Source: Hallerella sp964397425 (GTDB lineage: Bacteria; Fibrobacterota; Fibrobacteria; Fibrobacterales; Fibrobacteraceae). From it: a stretch of DNA of 64,000 nucleotides. Under the pieces are notes generated by a model. It had not been told where the DNA came from and searched no databases. It saw only the letters and a program-made list of their open reading frames with translations. Location of the stretch: the NCBI GenBank assembly GCA_964397425.1, contig CAYNID010000004.1, positions 1 through 64,000 on the forward strand, in the 5' to 3' direction. The position numbers and the translations under genes are program-made. Below are positions 53,841 to 61,938 of the stretch, in pieces (positions within the stretch are counted from its first letter, which is position 1; each line of letters starts with the position of its first letter).

Positions 53841-55029
53841 AAATTTTTTGGCAGAAGACAAAGCGGTCATCGCTCCGCTCTACGGCAAACCCGATGTGGA
53901 TTTCGTCAAAGGTTGCGGAAGCTACCTGTTTGACGCTTCCGGGAAAAAATACCTGGACTTTGTCGCCGGTATCGCCGTCAACTCCCTGGGACATCAAAAC
54001 GCAGGCATCGTCAACGCCATCGCGGATCAAGCGGGTAAATTCATCCACCTGAGCAATCTGTATCCGAACTACCCCCAGATTCTCCTTGGACAAAAGCTGC
54101 TCGAATTGACGGGATTCGACAAGGCCTTTTTCTGCAATTCGGGAACAGAGGCGAACGAAGGATGCATTAAATTCGCCCGGAAATACTTTTTCCGCAAAGG
54201 CGAAGCCAACAGGCAAAAGATCATCACATTCGTGAACAGTTTCCATGGGCGCACGTTCGCCGCCCTTTCTGCAACAGGACAGCCCGCCATCCGCGAAGGA
54301 TTCGGCAATATGCCGGGCGACTTTGTACACATTCCGTGGAATGACGTCGAAGCGCTGAAATCCGAAGTCGATAAAAACACCTGCGCCATCATGCTGGAAT
54401 CCCTAGCGGCAGAAGGCGGCGTAATGACCCTTTCGAAAGAAATGGCAGAAACGGTGAACGCCCTGCAAAAAGAATCGGGATGCCTTGTCATCGTAGATGA
54501 AGTCCAGGCGGGAATGGGACGGACGGGCACGTTCTTGGGATTTGAAAATTACGGACTTCAACCGGATTTGGTCTCTTTGGCAAAAGCGCTCGGCGGCGGC
54601 CTGCCTCTTGGAGCCGTTTTGCTGCGGCAAAAAGTAGCGGACCAGCTGAAGCCGGGCGACCACGGGACCACTTTCGGTGGAAACCCCGTCGCCTGCGCCG
54701 CCGGATTGTCTGTAGTGGAACAAGTTTCCTCTCCAGAACTTTTGATGAACGTGAAAGAGCGCGCCGCCCAACTCCGAAACGGACTGACCACGCTGACTAG
54801 AAAATTTTCCTTTTTAAGCGAAATCCGCGGCGAAGGCCTGTTGCTCGGGCTGCCCCTTGCCGAGGAAAAATCCGTTGGAAGCTTAATTGACGCAGCAAGA
54901 GACGAAGGACTGCTTGTGCTTAGCGCGAAAGGAAACGTGCTGCGGATGCTCCCTCCCTTGAACGTAAGCGAAGCGGAATGCGCCGAAGCTCTTGAAAAGC
55001 TGGAAAGGGCACTTTTAAAAATCGCGTAA
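53821..55029 (+). CDS. argD: Acetylornithine aminotransferase
   Basis: A 402-aa PLP enzyme of class III: FVAGIAVNSLGH, FCNSGTEANEGCIKFAR, VIVDEVQAGMGRTG, and the Schiff-base lysine in SLAKALGGGLPLGA near 255. It converts N-acetylglutamate semialdehyde to acetylornithine and may also act in lysine synthesis. GGAG precedes the ATG. Followed by a terminator. Confidence 0.93.
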   Translation: MEPSSLKNFLAEDKAVIAPLYGKPDVDFVKGCGSYLFDASGKKYLDFVAGIAVNSLGHQNAGIVNAIADQAGKFIHLSNLYPNYPQILLGQKLLELTGFDKAFFCNSGTEANEGCIKFARKYFFRKGEANRQKIITFVNSFHGRTFAALSATGQPAIREGFGNMPGDFVHIPWNDVEALKSEVDKNTCAIMLESLAAEGGVMTLSKEMAETVNALQKESGCLVIVDEVQAGMGRTGTFLGFENYGLQPDLVSLAKALGGGLPLGAVLLRQKVADQLKPGDHGTTFGGNPVACAAGLSVVEQVSSPELLMNVKERAAQLRNGLTTLTRKFSFLSEIRGEGLLLGLPLAEEKSVGSLIDAARDEGLLVLSAKGNVLRMLPPLNVSEAECAEALEKLERALLKIA

Positions 55030-55042
55030 AAAATCTGCATTG

Positions 55043-55080
55043 AACTGGCCCGCGTTTGACTCCGGGCTGGTTTTCATTTT
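55043..55080 (+). terminator. Terminator after argD
   Basis: AACTGGCCCG (55043-55052) pairs with CGGGCTGGTT (55063-55072), two G-T pairs, followed by TTCATTTT. Confidence 0.65.
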
Positions 55081-55221
55081 AAACAAAATTTCATTCCGCG
55101 AAAACGGATTTTTCGTTGATGTCCAAATCGTATCAAATTCACGCCTCTACAGAAAAGCTTTTCTTGTGAAACCCCATCAACTCAAAGTCCTAATTTCCAA
55201 TAAATTCCAGTTCTGCAAACG

Positions 55222-55251
55222 AAAAAACGCCTGGACAATGCCAAGCGTTTT
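55222..55251 (-). terminator. Terminator after the first GH8 gene
   Basis: On the minus strand AAAACGCTTGG pairs with CCAGGCGTTTT (one mismatch), followed by a T-run (55227-55222). Confidence 0.7.
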
Positions 55252-55278
55252 ATTTTATCCAAATTCAACGATGTAAAA

Positions 55279-56802
55279 TCAAATACCCATATTGCTGGGC
55301 TTCGTATAAGAGCCATTCAACAACTGGCTGTACATCATCTGGAGAATGTTCGGGAAATAGCTGGAGGCAGAAGTCACCATCGATTTACTGTTCAACAGGG
55401 TTGTGCAGGAGTTCAACCAGTCCGAAGAATTGCCGCCCATCCCCGTCGCACACCAAGCGGCGAGCCACTGTACAGGCAAGCTTTGACCGACGGCATCGTC
55501 GCCCACGCTCAAATTCCAAGAATAATTTACCGCAGGAATCGAAGACGGTTCGCCGCTTGACTTTTCAATAATAAACTTGTTCAATGTATTCAACACTTCT
55601 GCCGCGCGGTCATCCTGGAACCAGTAATAATCCCACGCAATGCGCCACGGAATGCGGACAGATTCCTTGTTGAACGTCCAATACGTATTTTTGGCGCTGT
55701 TGTTCGGCGGGTTAATCGCATTCCCCGAGCCATCGCTCCAGTCTGGGAAAACCCCTGTGCCTGCAGCTTGTACTTGTTGCATATAGGCGTATTGAGCGTT
55801 CAAAACAGAGGTCCAATCGTGAGCCGGGTCAACCAGGGCGAATAAGCGGAGCGCCACCGGAGAGAAGTAGCTCAGGTTGTAAGACGGATTCGCCGCATTT
55901 TTCCACGTCGGAGTGTCGCCCGAATACAGGAGGTTGTTGGACTTGTTGACTTCGTGTTCCCACAGAGCAGAAATCAATGTCAACGCATCTGTCAGGTATT
56001 CCTGCTTAGCCGTTTTATAATGGGCGATGATCAAAGAGGTCGCAATGTCCAAATCCGCATCCGTCGCACTCGACTGATCCGGAATATCCCAGCTGAAGCT
56101 CGAAGTGAGCCACGGCATTAAGCCGCGCCCGCTGGCGTAAGCGGAATTGCGGTAAGCCTTGCTGTAAACCCAAAGGCGATTGAACGCATCCATATCGCCT
56201 TCGAACAGCGTAATGAGCATGCCGTAGCCAATGCCTTCCGATACGGTGCAGCCCCGTTTGAACATGTTCGATCCCGAAGCTTCTTCAATTTTGCAGCTCT
56301 CCGAATTATAAGTGGACCAAATGATCCGGGCGGCCTTCAAACCTTGCGCCGTATAACTCCCAAAAATTTCACTAAAATTGGAACCCCACGTCGGATAACG
56401 GGCGGCTTCGTCTTCAAGAGTGATGTAATGGAAACTTTTCCACGAAGAATAAAGCTTTGGCGGAAGAGAAGCGTCCGCCGTTGTCGGGAACACGCCAGAT
56501 GTCGTCCCCCCCGTCGCTCCACTTACAAAACCAGCACTTGACGAAGACACAACCGGAATCACCGAAGAACTGCTGAAAACGGTTTGCGAAGAAGACGAAA
56601 TCATCGGGATATTCGCACTGCTACTGCTGAAAAAATACTCCGATGAAGACGAAACAATCGGTTCTTGAATTTGAGAATACACACTGCTGTCAGAAAGGAA
56701 CGAATCCGTTGGATCTGGCGAAGAGGAACTGTCATCTCCACAGGCATTCAAACCAAATACGGCACCCAAAGCAACAACGCCAAAGGGAAATTTCAAAGTC
56801 AT
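55279..56802 (-). CDS. GH8 glycanase, lipoprotein, tandem copy 1
   Basis: 507 aa from ATG 56802 (GGAG 6 nt upstream). Lipoprotein signal ending GLNAC, Ser/Asp-rich linker (to about 120), then a GH8 catalytic domain: SEGIGYGMLITLFEGD carries the catalytic acid Glu and SSATDADLDIATSL the catalytic Asp. GH8 enzymes cut beta-1,4-glucan, xylan or chitosan with inversion; substrate not assigned. Shares a 497-bp identical stretch (55625-56121) with the neighbouring GH8 gene, while linkers and ends differ. Confidence 0.92.
   Translation of the reverse strand: MTLKFPFGVVALGAVFGLNACGDDSSSSPDPTDSFLSDSSVYSQIQEPIVSSSSEYFFSSSSANIPMISSSSQTVFSSSSVIPVVSSSSAGFVSGATGGTTSGVFPTTADASLPPKLYSSWKSFHYITLEDEAARYPTWGSNFSEIFGSYTAQGLKAARIIWSTYNSESCKIEEASGSNMFKRGCTVSEGIGYGMLITLFEGDMDAFNRLWVYSKAYRNSAYASGRGLMPWLTSSFSWDIPDQSSATDADLDIATSLIIAHYKTAKQEYLTDALTLISALWEHEVNKSNNLLYSGDTPTWKNAANPSYNLSYFSPVALRLFALVDPAHDWTSVLNAQYAYMQQVQAAGTGVFPDWSDGSGNAINPPNNSAKNTYWTFNKESVRIPWRIAWDYYWFQDDRAAEVLNTLNKFIIEKSSGEPSSIPAVNYSWNLSVGDDAVGQSLPVQWLAAWCATGMGGNSSDWLNSCTTLLNSKSMVTSASSYFPNILQMMYSQLLNGSYTKPSNMGI
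55625..56121. repeat. 497-bp identical tract within GH8 copy 1 (partner 57307-57803)
   Basis: Base-by-base comparison by eye shows no difference from 57307-57803; substitutions begin at both edges (55624 and 56122). The offset is 1682 bp, same orientation. It covers the middle of the catalytic domain and suggests recent gene conversion. Confidence 0.9.
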
Positions 56803-56907
56803 AGGGTCTCCGGGAAAACAATTACAAAACAAAGTGCCCTAAATATACTCTTGATTGAAGATTAAACAAAAAATGAAAGCGAAAATTCAAGTAAAACAAG
56901 AAAAAAA

Positions 56908-56930
56908 TGGAATCTGCGTCACAGATTCCA
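56908..56930 (-). terminator. Terminator after the second GH8 gene
   Basis: TGGAATCTG and CAGATTCCA form a 9-bp stem. On the minus strand it is followed by TTTTTT. Almost the same hairpin appears at 58443-58465. Confidence 0.82.
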
Positions 56931-56960
56931 TTTGCAAAGTTTTACACAATCGGCAAGAAA

Positions 56961-58331
56961 TCAAATGCCCATGTTTGCCGGCTTTACATACAACCCGTTC
57001 AACAGCTGGCTGTACATCATCTGGAGGATATTCGGGAAATAACTGGACGCGGACGTTTGCATCGCTGTCGCGTTCAACACATTTGTACAGGTATTCAACC
57101 AGTCCATTGAATTGCCGCCCATCCCAGTCGCACACCAAGCGGCAAGCCACTGAACAGGCAAGCTTTGACCGACGGCATCATCACCCACGCTCAAATTCCA
57201 AGAATAGTTTACAGGCGGAATCGCAGTCGGGTCATTGTTCGATTTCGCCATGATGAACGCGTTCAGCGTATTCAACACAGAAGCTGCGCGCGCATCCGAG
57301 AACCAATAATAATCCCACGCAATGCGCCACGGAATGCGGACAGATTCCTTGTTGAACGTCCAATACGTATTTTTGGCGCTGTTGTTCGGCGGGTTAATCG
57401 CATTCCCCGAGCCATCGCTCCAGTCTGGGAAAACCCCTGTGCCTGCAGCTTGTACTTGTTGCATATAGGCGTATTGAGCGTTCAAAACAGAGGTCCAATC
57501 GTGAGCCGGGTCAACCAGGGCGAATAAGCGGAGCGCCACCGGAGAGAAGTAGCTCAGGTTGTAAGACGGATTCGCCGCATTTTTCCACGTCGGAGTGTCG
57601 CCCGAATACAGGAGGTTGTTGGACTTGTTGACTTCGTGTTCCCACAGAGCAGAAATCAATGTCAACGCATCTGTCAGGTATTCCTGCTTAGCCGTTTTAT
57701 AATGGGCGATGATCAAAGAGGTCGCAATGTCCAAATCCGCATCCGTCGCACTCGACTGATCCGGAATATCCCAGCTGAAGCTCGAAGTGAGCCACGGCAT
57801 TAAACCGCGACCGCTGGCATAAGTGGAATTGCGATACGCCGTGCTGTAAACCCAAAGGCGGTTAAACGCCTCCCAGTCTTCTTGGAACAGCGTAATGAGC
57901 ATGCCGTAACCAATTCCTTCCGAAACCGTGCAGCCACGCCTGTACATATTTGAACCGGACGCCTCTTCAATGACGCAGCTCGCCGAATTATAAGTGGACC
58001 AAATGATCCGGGCGGCATTCTGACCTTGGGCAAGATAAGGACCAAAGACTTCGGTAAATTGAGATCCCCACGTCGGATAACGGGCTGCTTCGTCTTCGAG
58101 GGTAATGTAATGGAAAGCCTTCCAGTTTAAATACAAATCAGCTGTAAAAGCCGCATTGGCTGTCGCCGGAAGAATTCCCGATGTCGCAGCGCCCCCACCC
58201 GAAGTAGACGAGGTGATGGGCGTTGTCTGTGAATTTTCGGAACCTGCAGAAGTAGAACTGTCACTACTGCAAGCAGACAAGCCAAAAGCCGCGCACAAAG
58301 CGAGCGAACCAAGGGAAAGTTTTAAACGCAT
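56961..58331 (-). CDS. GH8 glycanase, lipoprotein, tandem copy 2
   Basis: 456 aa from ATG 58331 (GGAG 5 nt upstream). Lipoprotein signal ending GLSAC, a shorter linker than copy 1, then the GH8 domain with SEGIGYGMLITLFQED and TDADLDIATS. The catalytic residues are intact. Product of a tandem duplication with 55279-56802. Same strand, 158 bp apart, each with its own terminator. Confidence 0.92.
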   Translation of the reverse strand: MRLKLSLGSLALCAAFGLSACSSDSSTSAGSENSQTTPITSSTSGGGAATSGILPATANAAFTADLYLNWKAFHYITLEDEAARYPTWGSQFTEVFGPYLAQGQNAARIIWSTYNSASCVIEEASGSNMYRRGCTVSEGIGYGMLITLFQEDWEAFNRLWVYSTAYRNSTYASGRGLMPWLTSSFSWDIPDQSSATDADLDIATSLIIAHYKTAKQEYLTDALTLISALWEHEVNKSNNLLYSGDTPTWKNAANPSYNLSYFSPVALRLFALVDPAHDWTSVLNAQYAYMQQVQAAGTGVFPDWSDGSGNAINPPNNSAKNTYWTFNKESVRIPWRIAWDYYWFSDARAASVLNTLNAFIMAKSNNDPTAIPPVNYSWNLSVGDDAVGQSLPVQWLAAWCATGMGGNSMDWLNTCTNVLNATAMQTSASSYFPNILQMMYSQLLNGLYVKPANMGI

Positions 58332-58442
58332 AATTTCTCCGGAATAAGTGATACCCAATCCCTAATTTATCTCTCTAAATATAAACTCGAACACATCAAA
58401 GATTAAATCGAGAAAACAGAATTTTAAGTTACAAAAAAAAGA

Positions 58443-58465
58443 TGGAATCTGCATCACAGATTCCA
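58443..58465 (-). terminator. Terminator after the 58495 gene
   Basis: TGGAATCTG (58443-58451) pairs with CAGATTCCA (58457-58465). On the minus strand it is followed by TCTTTTTTTT. Loop differs by one base from the 56908 copy. Confidence 0.85.
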
Positions 58466-58494
58466 CCCTTAAAACTCAAAGGAATTTTTTCAAA

Positions 58495-59418
58495 TTACTT
58501 GAGAACGATCTTCTGGTTGAAGTTCACCTTGCCAGCAACGCGGACCATGTAAACGCCAGCGTCGAAGGAAGCGAGGTTCAAGGAAGCAGAAGAAGCATTG
58601 AGAACGCTCTTCAAAACAACTTGACCCTGGAGGTTAATCACTTCAACAGTTGCACCCGCATTCACGCCAGACAGAGCGAGCGTGCGACCGGCAACGGAAG
58701 CCTTCACAGAGGAAGCGGCACCAACGGACTTGATGGCAGACACAGCGGAGCACTTGCCGAGTTCGCCAATCGTCGCGATGTTGAAGTCAGTGGACTTGCC
58801 ATCAGGTGCAGCGATTTTGAACTTGATGGCGGCTGCACTTGCGAGAACCGTAGCCTGGTCCACCTTGGTGCCCCAGCCTTCCTGTTTGAAGCTCGACCAC
58901 GGGAGTTCAACGACCGCTTCTGTCGCTTGAATTTTCAAGGAAGCCTTGTAGTTGTCGTACTTGGTAACAGTGCCTTCGTTAGCCGGCGCGATTTCGAGAG
59001 CCGGAGCAATACCTGTGGACTTGTAACCGATGCAAATGCCACCCCAAGAAGAGATGTCGTTACCGTCCTGGTTTTCACCGCTCAAGTTAAAGCCAACGCC
59101 AACGAACGGATAGGAATACGGACCACCCATGGTAGCGGTTCCACAAATGCCTCCGCAGAAGTCAATAATCGGGTCCATTGCGTCATCGGAATAGTCATTT
59201 CCCTTTTCATCGGGCCAAGTGATGGTGGAAGTTCCCGGGCCATTGTCAGTGGTTTCCTTATTGTCATTGTAATCATACCAATAACCGAAAGTATCGGAAC
59301 CATCGTCAAAACCGGTTTGGACACGGTATTCAGAGTTCGCACCGACCCAAGTGTCCATTGCGAAAGACATAGAAACAGCTGCGAGGACTGCAGATGCCGC
59401 TAAAATTTTCTTGTTCAT
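58495..59418 (-). CDS. Secreted CBM-like protein with T9SS-type sorting tail
   Basis: A 307-aa protein: signal peptide MNKKILAASAVLAAVSMSFA, one beta-sandwich domain (about 25-220) resembling CBM11/CIA30-type carbohydrate-binding folds (VELPWSSFKQEGWG, IAAPDGKSTDFNIATIGEL), then a C-terminal sorting-like domain (LSGVNAGATVEVINLQGQVV, DAGVYMVRVAG, ending KIVLK). No catalytic domain is visible, so it may be a stand-alone adhesion or binding protein for plant cell wall. Divergent from the GH8 gene at 59706. Confidence 0.72.
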   Translation of the reverse strand: MNKKILAASAVLAAVSMSFAMDTWVGANSEYRVQTGFDDGSDTFGYWYDYNDNKETTDNGPGTSTITWPDEKGNDYSDDAMDPIIDFCGGICGTATMGGPYSYPFVGVGFNLSGENQDGNDISSWGGICIGYKSTGIAPALEIAPANEGTVTKYDNYKASLKIQATEAVVELPWSSFKQEGWGTKVDQATVLASAAAIKFKIAAPDGKSTDFNIATIGELGKCSAVSAIKSVGAASSVKASVAGRTLALSGVNAGATVEVINLQGQVVLKSVLNASSASLNLASFDAGVYMVRVAGKVNFNQKIVLK

Positions 59419-59705
59419 ATTTTCTCTCTCTTGTTAATGTGGATGCCCAATTAGGGCGGTTTGCAAGCTAATATATCTTTTTTTCGAGAAAAAGAAAGAT
59501 ATTTTTTTTGCTCCGCCTCTTTTTTTTGCAAAGCCTGCGTTTTAACGGAAAATATCGCCCATTGGTTCACATTTTTTTACAAATCCATGTGCATTGGAGC
59601 TTTATTCCGTTGCCCAATGGTTGTCCATTTCGCTCCACTCCCCTCTAACTTTTTTATACAATTATTTATCTTGTTTTCCGGCTTGGATGAATTATTTTCG
59701 TGGAT
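59419..59705. promoter_or_regulatory. Divergent regulatory region between CBM-like and GH8 genes
   Basis: 287 bp, AT-rich, no gene. It contains a small hairpin GCCC-AATTA-GGGC (59445-59457) and an AT hairpin with stems ATATCTTT (59473-59480) and AAAGATAT (59495-59502), followed by an 8-T run. It must carry promoters for both cell-wall genes; exact -35/-10 boxes were not fixed. Confidence 0.45.
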
Positions 59706-61904
59706 ATGAAAAATCCATCTAAATTCTTGTTATCCTTAGCTCTTACATCGGTCTCCCTTTCTTTTGCCGGGGCTCCGCAGTTCCCGTTTCCCCAGAACCA
59801 AGCCTATCCATACGGCAACACGTTCAAATCAGCAACGATTGATTCGCTCAAAAGCCATTTCAACCTGTGGAAAGGCGCTTGGTACACCGAGCAGGGTGTT
59901 TTTTACCAAAAATATGAAGGCGGATCGGCAGACGCGAACGCCAGCATGCCCCAGGGCACAGCCCGCATTATCAGCCCCGATGCCCATTCGGAGCGCACCG
60001 TTTCCGAAGGCATCGCTTACGGCATGTTGATCATGGTCTACATGTCTAGCGCCGCGGACGACCACCAAGCGGAATTCGACAAGCTCTGGAAATACTGGAA
60101 GTGCTATGGAAAAGGCCTTAACGGCAACGGTTGCAGCAGCTGGAACGGCCAGGGCATGGATTGGGAAATCGACAACGAAAAAGGCTCCATCATTGGCAGC
60201 GGCACGGCAAGCGATGCCGAATTCGACGCGGCAGTCGCCTTGCTCATGGCCTACAAACAGTGGGGAAACGCCCAGTATTTAAGCGACGCCAAATCCTTGA
60301 TTTCCTGGATAAAAAGCAACGATATGGAATCCGATGGGCGCATTAAACCGGGCAGCAACTGGAACCCCGCATTCAATCCGAGCTACACCGCCGTTGGCGC
60401 TTTTCAACTGTTCTACGAAGTGACTCAAGACGAATTCTGGAAAACCGCCATTACGACTTCGATGGCCCATTTGCGCCAGTGCCAACACGCAAAAACCGGT
60501 TTGATGCCGGACTGGTGCGATTGGAGTTCCCACCAGCCAACGCAGCCGAACGCAGCGGTTTCGGGAGGTTACCTGGGATTTTATGACGACGCGGCCCGTA
60601 CGCCATGGAGACTCGCCTGGGGATACGCTTGGTACGGAATTCCCTCTGCCAAAGAAGCAAACGATGCCATTATCGGTTGGCTGGATTCGGCGACTTATGG
60701 TTATGCCGGCATGATTCTTCCGGGTTACAATATCGACGGCTCTTCGGACAACGATGTTTTCGTCTCTTCCACCTATTCGGGTGGGCTCGGCCTCGCCATG
60801 CTTTCAGCAGACAATCCGAAGTCCTATCTTGAAAACCTGTACTACACACTCGTCAATACCGAAGGAAAAGTTTCTTTAACCGCAAGCAAGGGCGAAAATT
60901 ACTTTGCCGCCACATTGAACGTTCTTTACATGTTGCTCCTCACCGGCAACATGCCCAATTTCTACAACATGACCGGTTACACGCCATTCACTCCGGATCC
61001 AAGCGCCGTTTTGACGCCCGCCGTCCCAACGGGAACCCTCTTGCCCCAAGGCTCCGGCGCTACAATTTCCGGATTCAGCAACTGGGGCTCTTATGCAGAC
61101 AAATTCGGCGTGACAAAAATGTATCCGGATTCCGGCAGTTCCGCCATTTACCTGCAAGATGATGGTTCGCACATTATCGCCATGGAAACATTCCTCGCTC
61201 CGGAACCCACCTATATCGCCGGCGTTGAACTGAACTATCCGTTTGCCGGTGTCGCCTGTTCTTTCGATGAACTCCAAAGCTATTACAATTTGAGCGACCT
61301 CGCCTCGGTCCGCGTCGTTTACAAGAGCCAAGGCTTGATGCGCTTTGCCCTCCTTGACCAAGAAACATTGACGCAAGAGCAGGAAGGCGGCGAGCCGGGA
61401 TATTATCTGCAACCGACCGAAGATTGGAAAGAAATCTACATCGACATCACGGCGAACGCAAATGATGAATTCAACGCCTTGACCTATCCGTCCTGGGTTA
61501 ATTTCGAAAGCTACCGCAGCGATGTGGTCAAAGCCGTCCGCGGCATCAAATTCGACGTGAAAATGGCGAAATCCGGTTACGCCTCCTTTGCGCTGAAAGA
61601 AGTCAACCTTCTTGACGCAAACGGCAACATCATCGCCAACCTGCAGGGCATCAACGGGATCCAAGCCCCGAAGGTCGGGAGCCAAAAATCACTGCTTCGC
61701 CGCGAAGGAGACAACATTTACTATCAAATGGCGGAAAAAGGCGCGAAACTGAGCGTTTACGACATGAACGGTTCGCGGATTTCCTCCCAAAACGTTCAGG
61801 GAACAGGCCTTGTCACCATCGACAAGCTCGTCCCAGCCAGCGGTCTGTATGTTCTTCGCCTTTCGAACGGTGCAAACTATCAAACGTTGAAAATTCAAAA
61901 ATAA
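59706..61904 (+). CDS. Secreted GH8 glycanase with CBM-like and sorting domains
   Basis: About 732 aa from ATG 59706 (a GTG at 59700 is in frame). Signal peptide (FLLSLALTSVSLSFAGA). GH8 domain about 30-400, with TVSEGIAYGMLIMVYMS (catalytic Glu) and GTASDAEFDAAVALL (catalytic Asp). A CBM11-like beta-sandwich lies at about 450-645 (RFALLDQETL, DWKEIYIDIT, VRGIKFDVKM), then a T9SS-type C-terminal domain (GAKLSVYDMNGSRI, ASGLYVLRLSNG, ending TLKIQK). Unlike the two lipoprotein GH8 enzymes it is probably secreted through an outer-membrane sorting system. 34 bp upstream of the GH5 gene, likely one operon. Confidence 0.9.
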   Translation: MKNPSKFLLSLALTSVSLSFAGAPQFPFPQNQAYPYGNTFKSATIDSLKSHFNLWKGAWYTEQGVFYQKYEGGSADANASMPQGTARIISPDAHSERTVSEGIAYGMLIMVYMSSAADDHQAEFDKLWKYWKCYGKGLNGNGCSSWNGQGMDWEIDNEKGSIIGSGTASDAEFDAAVALLMAYKQWGNAQYLSDAKSLISWIKSNDMESDGRIKPGSNWNPAFNPSYTAVGAFQLFYEVTQDEFWKTAITTSMAHLRQCQHAKTGLMPDWCDWSSHQPTQPNAAVSGGYLGFYDDAARTPWRLAWGYAWYGIPSAKEANDAIIGWLDSATYGYAGMILPGYNIDGSSDNDVFVSSTYSGGLGLAMLSADNPKSYLENLYYTLVNTEGKVSLTASKGENYFAATLNVLYMLLLTGNMPNFYNMTGYTPFTPDPSAVLTPAVPTGTLLPQGSGATISGFSNWGSYADKFGVTKMYPDSGSSAIYLQDDGSHIIAMETFLAPEPTYIAGVELNYPFAGVACSFDELQSYYNLSDLASVRVVYKSQGLMRFALLDQETLTQEQEGGEPGYYLQPTEDWKEIYIDITANANDEFNALTYPSWVNFESYRSDVVKAVRGIKFDVKMAKSGYASFALKEVNLLDANGNIIANLQGINGIQAPKVGSQKSLLRREGDNIYYQMAEKGAKLSVYDMNGSRISSQNVQGTGLVTIDKLVPASGLYVLRLSNGANYQTLKIQK

Positions 61905-61938
61905 GAGTTCATTCGGGAGTGGTGTTCAGGAGAATCCT

